From positions 620,001 to 684,000 of the forward strand of contig NZ_JASGKQ010000002.1 in assembly GCF_047654785.1 (NCBI RefSeq): a stretch of 64,000 nucleotides of DNA. The letters are read 5' to 3'. The notes under the pieces are model-generated. The model made no database searches. It was not told where the DNA came from and saw only the letters and a program-made list of their open reading frames with translations. Every line of letters begins with the position of its first letter. Position 1 is the first letter of the stretch. The position numbers were made by a program, and so were the translations under genes. Below are positions 1 through 6,832 of this stretch, piece after piece. The DNA is from Pelomonas sp047654785. GTDB lineage: Bacteria; Pseudomonadota; Gammaproteobacteria; Burkholderiales; Burkholderiaceae_C.

Positions 1-23
1 GTCCAAGGATTACCTTGGCCGGT

Positions 24-113
24 CCCCCGAGGGGACGGCGATGCTTGCCGGATTGACCGGCAAGCACATCGCCAGAGCGGGCCGGCTTGGGAGCGGCCCG
101 GCGCTCGGCCCGC
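24..113 (-). repeat. Intergenic palindromic repeat, copy 1 of 3
   Basis: Read on the minus strand, this stretch matches the two repeats at 30766-30883 and 30963-31080. The shared parts are the CCCCCGAGGGGACGGCGATGC arm, the GCACATCGCC arm and the following GGGCCGGCTTGGG-GCGGCCCGGCGCTCGGCCCG block. The stem between the arms differs in sequence but is again palindromic: CTTGCCGG and CCGGCAAG around ATTGA. A separate small hairpin (CCAAGG, ATTA, CCTTGG) lies at 3-18. No coding function is visible. Confidence 0.75.
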
Positions 114-146
114 AGATTCAAGGGATGCGGGTCACGCGACGCGCGG

Positions 147-257
147 TCAGGCGTCGTCGCGGCGCTCGCCCTTGTTGCGGCCGGCGAACATGGTCCACCA
201 GATGATGAAGACGAAGATCAGCAGCGCGCCGAGGGCTTCGAGGGCGAGGAGCAGCAT
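147..257 (-). CDS. Small single-pass membrane protein (36 aa), divergent to mltA
   Basis: A 36-residue frame starts MLLLALEALGALLIF, continues as one hydrophobic helix ending in IIWWTMF, and closes with a charged basic/acidic tail. This is the layout of a minimal inner-membrane protein with its tail in the cytoplasm. Its ATG at 255-257 overlaps the mltA start at 256 on the other strand, so the two 5' ends are back to back without a spacer. The reverse frame stays open farther upstream, but there it only shadows mltA. I do not recognise a named family. Small proteins of this look occur next to mltA in related bacteria as far as I recall, so the call is moderate. Confidence 0.5.
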   Translation of the reverse strand: MLLLALEALGALLIFVFIIWWTMFAGRNKGERRDDA

Positions 258-1341
258 GGCGATGTGGGCGCGTGGAGGACTGGCGGCGATTCTAGGAATG
301 CTCGCCGCCTGCTCTTCGCCGCCGTTGCTGCCGCCGGCTGCGCCCGGGCCCGCCAAGCCCATGCCCGCGGCGGGCCGCTGGGCCGCCGCCGACTGGCGGG
401 ACCTGCCCGGCTGGGGCGGCGACGACCTGCTCGCCGCCTGGCCCGCGCTGCTGGCCGGCTGCCAGCGCCCGGCGCCCGGCTGGGCCGAGTTCTGCGCCCG
501 CGCCGCGCTGCAGCCGCCCGGCGACCCGCTGGAGGCCGCCGCGCTGCTGATGAAGCACCTGCGCCCCTGGCGGCTGGCCGCCGGCGACGGCGAGGCCACG
601 GGCCTGCTGACCGGCTACTTCGAGCCCCAGCTCGCCGCGCGCCGCACGCGCCAGGGCGCCTTCCAGTGGCCGCTGCATGCGCTGCCGGCCGACCCCCGGC
701 TCCGCCGCACGCCGCGCCGCGACATGGCCGCCGACCCGCGCTTCGCGGCGCTGGAGCTGGCCTACCTGGACGACCCGTTCGGCCTGCTGCAGCTACAGAT
801 CCAGGGCTCGGGCCGGCTCGTCGTGCGCGACGCCGCGGGCGCCGAGCGCATCAGCCGCGTCGCCTGGGCGGGCCACAACGACCAGCCCTTCGCCTCCGTC
901 GCCCAGGCCCTGCTGGCCCGCGGCGAGGTGCGCGACGCCACGCCGCAGACCCTGAGCGACTGGGCGCGCCGCAACCCGGCCAGGGTGGGCGAGGCGCTGG
1001 CCGTGAACCCGCGCGTCGTCTACTTCCGCGAGGAGCCGCTGCCGGACCCGGCGCAAGGCCCGCGCGGCGCGCAGGGCGTGCCGCTGACGCCGGGCCGCTC
1101 CGTCGCCATCGACCGCAGCCACATCGCGCTCGGCACGCCGCTGTGGCTGGACAGCACCGAGCCGCTGTCCACCACGCCGCTGCGCCGCCTCGTGTTCGCG
1201 CAGGACACCGGCAGCGCCATCCAGGGCGCCGTGCGCGCCGACCTGTTCTGGGGCTGGGGCGACGAGGCCGCGCTGCGCGCCAGCCGCACCCGGCAGCCGC
1301 TGCGGCTGTGGGCGCTGCTGCCCGCCGGCCTCATTCCGTGA
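256..1341 (+). CDS. mltA: Membrane-bound lytic murein transglycosylase A
   Basis: An outer-membrane lipoprotein that cleaves the MurNAc-GlcNAc bond of peptidoglycan non-hydrolytically, leaving 1,6-anhydro ends. The chosen start (ATG 256, preceded by GAGGAG) gives a 361-residue protein with a lipoprotein signal, MAMWARGGLAAILGMLAAC, whose Cys is the lipidation site. The MltA barrel domain carries the GSG core (LQIQGSGRL). The C-terminal 3D domain has the VAIDRSHIALGTPLWLD strand and the FAQDTGSAI segment, which holds the catalytic Asp of the family. An in-frame ATG at 172 would add 28 residues ahead of the lipobox and is unlikely. The 3' end overlaps the convergent DUF427 gene by 11 bases. Confidence 0.93.
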   Translation: MAMWARGGLAAILGMLAACSSPPLLPPAAPGPAKPMPAAGRWAAADWRDLPGWGGDDLLAAWPALLAGCQRPAPGWAEFCARAALQPPGDPLEAAALLMKHLRPWRLAAGDGEATGLLTGYFEPQLAARRTRQGAFQWPLHALPADPRLRRTPRRDMAADPRFAALELAYLDDPFGLLQLQIQGSGRLVVRDAAGAERISRVAWAGHNDQPFASVAQALLARGEVRDATPQTLSDWARRNPARVGEALAVNPRVVYFREEPLPDPAQGPRGAQGVPLTPGRSVAIDRSHIALGTPLWLDSTEPLSTTPLRRLVFAQDTGSAIQGAVRADLFWGWGDEAALRASRTRQPLRLWALLPAGLIP

Positions 1342-1612
1342 CCTTGACGCCCTTCCAGAACGCATAGCGGCCCTTGATCTCGGCGGCGGCGGGCAGCGGG
1401 TCGGCGTAGGTCCAGGCCGCGTCCGGGTTCATCTCGCCGTCCACCAGCAGGCTCAGGTACTTCGCCTCGCCCTTCCACGCGCAGCGGCTGACGTGGTTGC
1501 TGAAGGTCGTGTACTGCCGGTTCAGCGACTCGGCGGGGAAGTAATGGTTGCCTTCGACGACCACCGTGTCGTCGCTCTCGGCGATGGTCACGCCGTTCCA
1601 GACTGCCTTCAT
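1331..1612 (-). CDS. DUF427 domain protein
   Basis: A 93-residue cytoplasmic protein starting MKAVWNGVTIAESDDT. It matches the small DUF427 family (PF04248), whose members begin with a Trp/Asn-Gly strand followed by an NHYFP segment and end in a WxYxDP...FWxGV motif; YADPLPAA and YAFWKGVKV are visible here. No enzymatic activity is established for the family. The start at 1612 is preceded on the minus strand by GAGGAGAG at a normal distance. It is divergent to the gene at 1637 with only 24 bases between them, and its 3' end overlaps that of mltA. Confidence 0.85.
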   Translation of the reverse strand: MKAVWNGVTIAESDDTVVVEGNHYFPAESLNRQYTTFSNHVSRCAWKGEAKYLSLLVDGEMNPDAAWTYADPLPAAAEIKGRYAFWKGVKVTE

Positions 1613-1636
1613 CGCGCTCTCCTCGAAAATGGATCC

Positions 1637-1873
1637 ATGAAACGCTACCACTCCCACCTCGGCCGCGACATCGTCGTCACCGGCGGCAGCGCCCGCGACC
1701 TGGCGCCGGGCCAGTTCGGCGTGCTCGCCGTCGACGGCGGCGCGGGCGGCTGGTCGGTCGTCCACAAGGGGCCGGACGGCGGGGTCGTGGAGCTGAACAA
1801 CGAGATGCACTTCGAGGCGCCGGAGGCCGCGCTGGCGTTCGTGAAGGAGTTGATCGGGATGATGGCGCCCTAA
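1637..1873 (+). CDS. Hypothetical protein (78 aa)
   Basis: A short soluble protein starting MKRYHSHLGRDIVVTGG and ending in a helix (EAALAFVKELIGMM). It has a glycine-rich beta segment (AVDGGAGGWSVVHKGPDGG) and no signal peptide or membrane helix. I do not recognise the family. ATG 1637 is the only in-frame methionine giving a compact protein; an upstream ATG at 1629 is in another frame. It lies 10 bases before the MNT gene and may be co-transcribed with the toxin-antitoxin pair, although nothing in the sequence links their functions. Confidence 0.6.
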   Translation: MKRYHSHLGRDIVVTGGSARDLAPGQFGVLAVDGGAGGWSVVHKGPDGGVVELNNEMHFEAPEAALAFVKELIGMMAP

Positions 1874-1883
1874 ACTCGCCGCC

Positions 1884-2174
1884 ATGCGCCCCTCCGCCGC
1901 CCTCGCTCGCCAGCGTGCCGCCGTGCGCGAGGCGGCGGGGCGCTTCCGCGCCGCCAACCCGCGCGTGTTCGGCTCGGTGCTGCGCGGCACCGACACGGAG
2001 GGCAGCGACCTGGACCTGCTGGTGGATGCCCTGCCCGACGCGACCCTGTTCGACCTGGGCGGCCTGCAGCAGACGCTGGAAGACCTGCTCGGCGTGCGCG
2101 TCGATCTGGTGACGCCGGGGGACCTGCCGCAGCGCGTGCGCGCCATCGTGCTCGCGGAAGCGCAGCCAGTATGA
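1884..2174 (+). CDS. mntA: MNT-domain nucleotidyltransferase, MntA-type antitoxin
   Basis: A minimal nucleotidyltransferase of 96 residues. The signature GSX10DXD is complete: Gly30-Ser31, then ten residues, then Asp42-Leu43-Asp44 (SDLDLLVD). In characterised pairs, MntA uses ATP to AMPylate a tyrosine of the partner HEPN RNase HepT and so neutralises it. The gene sits directly upstream of a HEPN gene and shares a 4-base ATGA overlap with it, which is the usual order of these type VII toxin-antitoxin modules. The C-terminal half (VRVDLVTPGDLPQRVR) resembles other MNT antitoxins. Activity here is inferred from motif and neighbour. Confidence 0.88.
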   Translation: MRPSAALARQRAAVREAAGRFRAANPRVFGSVLRGTDTEGSDLDLLVDALPDATLFDLGGLQQTLEDLLGVRVDLVTPGDLPQRVRAIVLAEAQPV

Positions 2175-2521
2175 AATCGGCCCGCCTGCCGGACTATTTG
2201 CAGCACATCCGGCAGGCGGCGCAGCGGGCGCGCGACTTCGTGGCCGGCATGACGCGTGAGGGCTTCGAGCGCGACCTGCGGACGCAACAGGCGGTCGAGA
2301 TGAACCTCATCGTGATGGGCGAGGCCGCGTCCCGCGTGCTGGAGCATCACGCCGACTTCGCGCAGCGCCATCCGCAACTGCCCTGGCGCGAGATGCGCGG
2401 TATGCGCAACCGCATGGCCCACGGCTACTTCGACATCAATCTGGACGTGGTCTGGAACACCGTGCAGGCGGCGCTGCCGGCCTTGCTGGCGCAACTGGAT
2501 GCCCTGCCCGCCGATGTCTGA
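2171..2521 (+). CDS. hepT: HEPN-domain RNase toxin, HepT-type (DUF86)
   Basis: A 116-residue all-helical protein of the HEPN/DUF86 family. The conserved RX4HXY motif is intact: Arg79, His84 and Tyr86 within RNRMAHGYF. Arg and His form the RNase centre, and the Tyr is the residue AMPylated by MntA in studied homologues. The ATG overlaps the MNT stop codon by 4 bases, so translation of the two proteins is probably coupled. The gene is full length and shows no sign of decay. The HEPN stop overlaps the following GST gene by 8 bases. Confidence 0.88.
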   Translation: MKSARLPDYLQHIRQAAQRARDFVAGMTREGFERDLRTQQAVEMNLIVMGEAASRVLEHHADFAQRHPQLPWREMRGMRNRMAHGYFDINLDVVWNTVQAALPALLAQLDALPADV

Positions 2522-3173
2522 CGGCGCCTGCGGCGACGCGGGCGGCCTGACCCTCTACGGCGCCGCCGCGTCCGGCTCGGTGGCGGTGGAGGCCGCGCTG
2601 ACGCTGCTGGGCTTGCCCTATGAACTCGTCGAGGGTGCGACCTGGGCCGACGCGGCGGCGCGCGAGCGCGTCGCGCCGGCCAATGCGATGCGCCAGGTGC
2701 CGACGCTGGTGTGGCCCGATGGCGAGGTCATGACCGAGAGCGCGGCCATCCTGATCCACCTCGCCGACCAGCATCCCGAGGCGCGGCTGGCGCCCGCCGT
2801 GGATGCGCCGCTGCGCCGGTCCTTCCTGCGCTGGATGCTCCACGTGTCGTCGGCCATCTACGCGCTGCACTGGATCAAGCCCGACGTGGCGCGCATCGGC
2901 GCGCCCGAGAGCCTGCGGGGCGCGGTGGTGGACGCCGTGCACGAACGCATCGCCTTCTGCTGGGCCCACATGGACGCCCAGCTCGACCCCGGCCGCCACC
3001 TGCTGGGCGACGAGCTGACGGTGCTGGACCTCTACGTCGCCGTCGTCTCCCGCTTCGGGCCGTGGCGCGAACGCTTCTACGAGGCCGCGCCGCGCATGAC
3101 GCCGGCCGTGCGGCGGGTGGACGACGACCCGCGGCTGGCGGCGTTGTGGCGGGCGCGCTTCCCCGCTGGCTGA
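2514..3173 (+). CDS. Glutathione S-transferase family protein
   Basis: A cytosolic GST of 219 residues. The N-terminal thioredoxin fold starts LTLYGAAASGSVAVEAAL, with a Ser in the position of the catalytic hydroxyl. The cis-Pro segment RQVPTLVWPDGEVMTESAAI holds the Val-Pro and the Glu-Ser pair that bind glutathione. The all-helical C-terminal domain includes LGDELTVLDLYVAVVSRFGPW. ATG 2514 is preferred over an ATG 15 bases upstream because the GST strand begins soon after it. The substrate cannot be read from the sequence. It overlaps the HEPN stop but is unlikely to belong to the toxin module. Confidence 0.85.
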   Translation: MSDGACGDAGGLTLYGAAASGSVAVEAALTLLGLPYELVEGATWADAAARERVAPANAMRQVPTLVWPDGEVMTESAAILIHLADQHPEARLAPAVDAPLRRSFLRWMLHVSSAIYALHWIKPDVARIGAPESLRGAVVDAVHERIAFCWAHMDAQLDPGRHLLGDELTVLDLYVAVVSRFGPWRERFYEAAPRMTPAVRRVDDDPRLAALWRARFPAG

Positions 3174-3209
3174 CGGCGCCGCCCGCGCCCGGGCCGGGTT
3201 TCGGCCGGG

Positions 3210-3237
3210 TTGACAAGCCCGCCCATTCGCCTAGGAT
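3210..3237 (+). promoter_or_regulatory. Sigma70 promoter of the OPT-DUF917-IclR operon
   Basis: A perfect -35 box TTGACA (3210-3215) is followed after 16 bases by the -10 box TAGGAT (3232-3237). Transcription would begin near 3243. The same arrangement, TTGACA-16-TAGCAT, stands before the convergent DUF917-TonB operon (11834-11861 on the minus strand), and sequence similarity continues past the -10 boxes to the operators. Confidence 0.7.
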
Positions 3238-3257
3238 TGATCCGAATAATTGAACAA

Positions 3258-3276
3258 TGTTCCACATATTGGAACA
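3258..3276. promoter_or_regulatory. Palindromic operator, likely for the local IclR regulator
   Basis: TGTTCCACATATTGGAACA has perfect 6-base arms (TGTTCC and GGAACA) around 7 bases. It lies about 15 bases downstream of the predicted transcription start and just ahead of the GTG start of the transporter, so a bound repressor would block transcription. An almost identical palindrome stands at the matching place in the second operon (11794-11812). The IclR protein encoded at 6044-6808 is the natural candidate to bind both sites; that link is inference. Confidence 0.7.
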
Positions 3277-3289
3277 TCCAAGGATTCCC

Positions 3290-4930
3290 GTGGATCAACC
3301 CAAGCCTTCGGATTCGGAGCCCGGCGCCAGGCCTCCCGGCGGCCGGCACCCGCGCGCGCTGGCGCCGGCCAACCTGCTGCTGACGCTGGGCCTGAGCGTG
3401 TTCGGCGCCATCGTCGGCATGCAGATCATGGCGGCCGTGGGCATGACGCCGGCCACCTCCATCATCGGCGCGGTGGCGGCCATGGCGCTGGCGCGCATCC
3501 CGCTCGCGCAGTTTGCGGGCTTCCGCTCGCCGCATGCGCAGAACCTGGCGCAGACCAGCATCTCCTCGGCCACCTTCGGTGCGGCCAACAGCCTGTTCCT
3601 GCCCATCGGCATTCCCTACCTGTTCGGCCTGCCGGACCTGGTGCTGCCGATGCTGGTGGGCGTGAGCCTGGCGATGCTGCTGGACGCGTGGATGCTCTAC
3701 CGCCTCTTCGACACCCCGGTGTTCCCGGCGCGCAACCCGTGGCCGCTGGGCATCGCCACCGCCGAGGCCATCAAGGCGGGGGACGCCGGCGGCCGGCAGG
3801 CGCGGCTGCTGCTCGGCGGCCTGGCCGTGGGCGCGGCCGGCGCGGCGCTGGCGGTCCCGATGTCGGCGCTGGGCATCGCGCTGCTGGGCGGGCTGGCGGC
3901 GATGGTCGCCTTCGCGGTCGGGCTGCTGGTGCGGGCCTATTCACAGGCCTGGTTCCAGGTGGACATCGCGGCGCTGTACATCCCGCACGGCGTGATGATC
4001 GGCGCCGGCCTGATGGCGCTGGTGCAGGTTTCTCGGCTGGTGCTGAGTCCATCCCGCGCCCCGCAGCCGGCCGGCCCCGCGTCCGCGCGCACGGCCGGCG
4101 CCCCGGGGCAGCGCGCCGGCCGGACGCTGCGCCGGGGCGCGCTCGCCTACGGCGGCCTGACGCTGCTGCTGGCGCTGGGCACCGGCCTCCACCAGGACAT
4201 GGCGCCGGGCATGCTGGCGCTGTTCGTCGTCTATGCCGCGTTCTCGGCCTTCGTGCACGAGATCATCGTCGGCATCTCGGCCATGCACGCGGGCTGGTTC
4301 CCGGCGTTCGCGGTGGCGCTGATCACGCTGCTGCTCGGCATCCTGCTGGGCCTGCCCGCGTCGGCGCTGGTGGTGCTGGCGGGCTTCACGGCCGCCACCG
4401 GCCCGGCCTTCGCCGACATGGGCTACGACCTGAAGACCGGCTACCTGCTGCGCGGCGAGGGGGCCGACCCGGCCTTCGAACGCGACGGCCGCGCCCAGCA
4501 GGCCATCGCGGCGCTGCTGGGCTTCGGCGTGGCCATCGCCGTGGTGGCGCTGTCCTATCCGGCCTTGTTCGCCGCGCATCAGTTCGCGCCGATCAACGCG
4601 GCCTACGTGGCGGCCATCAAGGCCGGCATTTCCTCCGAGACGGCGCGCACGCTGGCGCTGTGGGCCGTGCCCGGCGCGCTGCTGCAGGCGCTGGGCGGCT
4701 CGCGCCGCCAGCTGGGCGTGCTGCTGGCCACCGGGCTGCTGATCGGCGGCGTCTGGGCCGGCTGGATGGTGGCCCTGGGCCTGGTCGCGCGGCTGGCGGC
4801 CCGGGCCTGGCTGGGCGCCGGGGCCAGCGCGCGCATCGAGGTGTTCGCCGGCGGCGTCATCGCCGGCGACGCGCTCTACAGCTTCTTCCACGGCTCCAGC
4901 ATGAGCATCCACCAGCGGGGTTCCAAGTGA
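3290..4930 (+). CDS. OPT/YSL-family transporter
   Basis: A polytopic inner-membrane protein of about 546 residues with many hydrophobic helices (for example LLLTLGLSVFGAIVGM, MLALFVVYAAFSAFVHEIIVG, VVLAGFTAATGPAFADMGYD). It resembles the oligopeptide transporter OPT/YSL family, including the conserved NLAQTSISSATFGAANSLF helix. Members move peptides, or metal chelates in the YSL branch, with protons. The start is taken as GTG 3290, since AAGGA lies 7 bases upstream. ATG 3257 is an alternative, but it overlaps the operator. The gene ends in a 4-base GTGA overlap with the DUF917 gene, so the two products are probably made together. The substrate is not known from sequence. Confidence 0.75.
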   Translation: MDQPKPSDSEPGARPPGGRHPRALAPANLLLTLGLSVFGAIVGMQIMAAVGMTPATSIIGAVAAMALARIPLAQFAGFRSPHAQNLAQTSISSATFGAANSLFLPIGIPYLFGLPDLVLPMLVGVSLAMLLDAWMLYRLFDTPVFPARNPWPLGIATAEAIKAGDAGGRQARLLLGGLAVGAAGAALAVPMSALGIALLGGLAAMVAFAVGLLVRAYSQAWFQVDIAALYIPHGVMIGAGLMALVQVSRLVLSPSRAPQPAGPASARTAGAPGQRAGRTLRRGALAYGGLTLLLALGTGLHQDMAPGMLALFVVYAAFSAFVHEIIVGISAMHAGWFPAFAVALITLLLGILLGLPASALVVLAGFTAATGPAFADMGYDLKTGYLLRGEGADPAFERDGRAQQAIAALLGFGVAIAVVALSYPALFAAHQFAPINAAYVAAIKAGISSETARTLALWAVPGALLQALGGSRRQLGVLLATGLLIGGVWAGWMVALGLVARLAARAWLGAGASARIEVFAGGVIAGDALYSFFHGSSMSIHQRGSK

Positions 4931-5982
4931 AACGCAAACTGACGACTGACGACGCGATCGCCGCGGTGTGGGGCGGGGCCATCCTGGGCGGCGGCGGCGG
5001 CGGCTTCGTGGCGCCGGGCGAGCAGGCCGCGCGGCTGGCCATGGAGATGGGCACGCCCGAGCTGTGGAGCCTGGACGAGCTGCCGCCCGACGCGCCGACG
5101 GCCACCGTCGCGCTGGTCGGGGCGCCCGGCGCGCGCAACCCGCTGTTGGTGCCGGCCTACCTGCTGCGCAGCCTGGAACTGCTGCAGCAGCAGCTCCCGG
5201 CGGCGCTGGCGGGCTTCTACGCCTGCGAGAACGGCGCCGAGGCGACGCTGAACGGCTGGATGCAGTCGGCCGCCACCGGGCGGCCGGTGATCGACCTGGC
5301 CTGCAACTGCCGCGCCCACCCGTCCAGCGTGATGGGCGCGATGGGGCTGCACCGCGAGGCCGGCTACGTGGGCCTGCACGCCTATGCCGGCGGGCGCCCG
5401 GCGCAGTATGTCGAGGGCGTCGTGCGCGGCAGCCTGGACGGCATTTCCAGCATCGTGCGCCATGCGTCGGTGCAGGCCGGCGGCGCGGTGGCCGTGGCGC
5501 GCAATCCGGTGCCCCTGGATTACGCCGCGCGGCACGGGTCGCCCGGCGCGGTCAGCCTGGCCATCGACCTCGGCCGGGCCTTCCTGGACGGCGGCCTCGA
5601 GGCCGCGATGCGGATGCTGGGCGCCAGCGTGGTGGCCGAGGGGACGGTGCGGGACTGCCGCTGCGAGCAGCGGGCCGGCCTGGACCATGGCCGGGTGCTG
5701 CTGGACGACGCGGCGCGGACCGAGCTGCTGCTGATCAACGAGTACATGCTGCTGGAGCAGCGCGGCGAGCGCGTGGCCGCCTTCCCGGACCTGCTGACCA
5801 CCTTCGGCGCCGACGGCCTGCCGGTGGCCTCGGCCGACGTGAAGGTGGGCGACCGCCTGCGCGTGCTGCGCGCGCCGGCCGCGCGGCTGCCGCTGGCCGC
5901 GACGATGTTCATGCCCGAGCTGTACGCGCATCTCGAAGCCATGCTGGGCAAGCCGTTCGCGCCGCAGCCCGCGAGCGCCTGA
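4927..5982 (+). CDS. DUF917 family protein (S-methyl-thiohydantoin desulfurase-like), copy A
   Basis: A 351-residue soluble protein of the DUF917 family (PF06032, now named after S-methyl thiohydantoin desulfurase). The hallmark glycine run WGGAILGGGGGGF is near the N-terminus. The conserved blocks ENGAEATLNGW, CRAHPSSVMGAMGLHRE and INEYMLLEQRGERVAAFPD follow. The GTG start overlaps the transporter stop by 4 bases. It is paralogous over its full length to the product of 10717-11775, with several long identical blocks. Family members are thought to act on small cyclic or peptide-derived compounds together with hydantoinase-type enzymes, so a role in processing the transported substrate is likely. 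The exact reaction is not readable here. Confidence 0.85.
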   Translation: MKRKLTTDDAIAAVWGGAILGGGGGGFVAPGEQAARLAMEMGTPELWSLDELPPDAPTATVALVGAPGARNPLLVPAYLLRSLELLQQQLPAALAGFYACENGAEATLNGWMQSAATGRPVIDLACNCRAHPSSVMGAMGLHREAGYVGLHAYAGGRPAQYVEGVVRGSLDGISSIVRHASVQAGGAVAVARNPVPLDYAARHGSPGAVSLAIDLGRAFLDGGLEAAMRMLGASVVAEGTVRDCRCEQRAGLDHGRVLLDDAARTELLLINEYMLLEQRGERVAAFPDLLTTFGADGLPVASADVKVGDRLRVLRAPAARLPLAATMFMPELYAHLEAMLGKPFAPQPASA

Positions 5983-6043
5983 CGCCGCCGCAGGGCGGGA
6001 CTCCTATGATCCCAGCCCCGCAAAAGCCCGAAGGAGCCGCCTC

Positions 6044-6808
6044 TTGAGCACCCTTGCGAACGCCATGGACGTGCTGAAGCTGATCGTGCGTCTGCGCCGC
6101 GACATCACGGTGACCGATCTGGTGACCGCGCTCGGCTACCCGAAGAGCTCGGCATCGCGCACGCTGAGCCAGATGGCCGCGCATGGTTTCCTGGAGCGCG
6201 ACGCGGTGACCAAGGCCTACCGGCCCGGCCTGCTGGTGGTGGAGGCGGGCCATCAGTTCCGCGTCGGCGGCAGCGTCCTGCCGCTGCTCGAAGAGGCGCT
6301 GGAGCAGTTGGTGGGGGCCACCGGCTTCACCGGCTACCTCGGCGTGCTGCGGGGGGCCGAGATCCTGGTCGTGCAGATGCGCGCGGGCGCCCAGCCGCTG
6401 CAGGTCTACACGCCGCCGGGCACCAGCGGCCCGGCCGCCTTCACGTCCATGGGCCGGGCGCTGCTCGCGCGCCTGAGCGACGCGGAGGTGCTGGCGCTGG
6501 TCGGCCGCAAGTTCGACCGCCCGCCGGGCAGCGCGCCGAAGACGCCGCGGGAACTGCTCGACCGCCTGGCGCAGACGCGCCGCGACGGCTGGAACGAGTC
6601 GCGCGGCGAGTCGCTGGCCGAGGTCTACGGCATCGCGTCGTCGGTGCGGGACCCCAGCACCGGCGAGGCCTACGGCATCGGCCTGGCCATCCCGCCGGGG
6701 GAGGGCATCGACGCGCTGTTCGAGCGCTGCGTCGTGCGGGTGCGCGATGCCGCCAGCGGGGTCGGTCGCCGCATCGGCGATCCGTACTGGCTGCAGATGG
6801 GGGGCTGA
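6044..6808 (+). CDS. IclR-family transcriptional regulator
   Basis: A 254-residue DNA-binding protein with an N-terminal winged helix-turn-helix (TVTDLVTALGYPKSSASRTL, then FLERD) and the IclR effector domain (AFTSMGRALLARL; RRDGWNESRGESLAEVYGIASSVRD). The start is TTG 6044, with AAGGAG seven bases upstream; the first internal ATG (6065) has no such site. It is the last gene of the transporter-DUF917 operon, which starts behind a palindrome of the kind IclR proteins bind. It therefore probably controls its own operon and the convergent one. The effector is likely the imported compound or a product of it. Confidence 0.9.
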   Translation: MSTLANAMDVLKLIVRLRRDITVTDLVTALGYPKSSASRTLSQMAAHGFLERDAVTKAYRPGLLVVEAGHQFRVGGSVLPLLEEALEQLVGATGFTGYLGVLRGAEILVVQMRAGAQPLQVYTPPGTSGPAAFTSMGRALLARLSDAEVLALVGRKFDRPPGSAPKTPRELLDRLAQTRRDGWNESRGESLAEVYGIASSVRDPSTGEAYGIGLAIPPGEGIDALFERCVVRVRDAASGVGRRIGDPYWLQMGG

Positions 6809-6832
6809 GAACAGGTTCCAAGGGATGGCGGA

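Noticed and set aside
3250..5982. A single frame suggesting a fusion of the transporter and DUF917 proteins
   Set aside because: The first 1.6 kb of this frame is out of phase with the transporter, which has its own frame ending at 4930. DUF917 starts with GTG 4927. Two overlapping genes explain the region fully.
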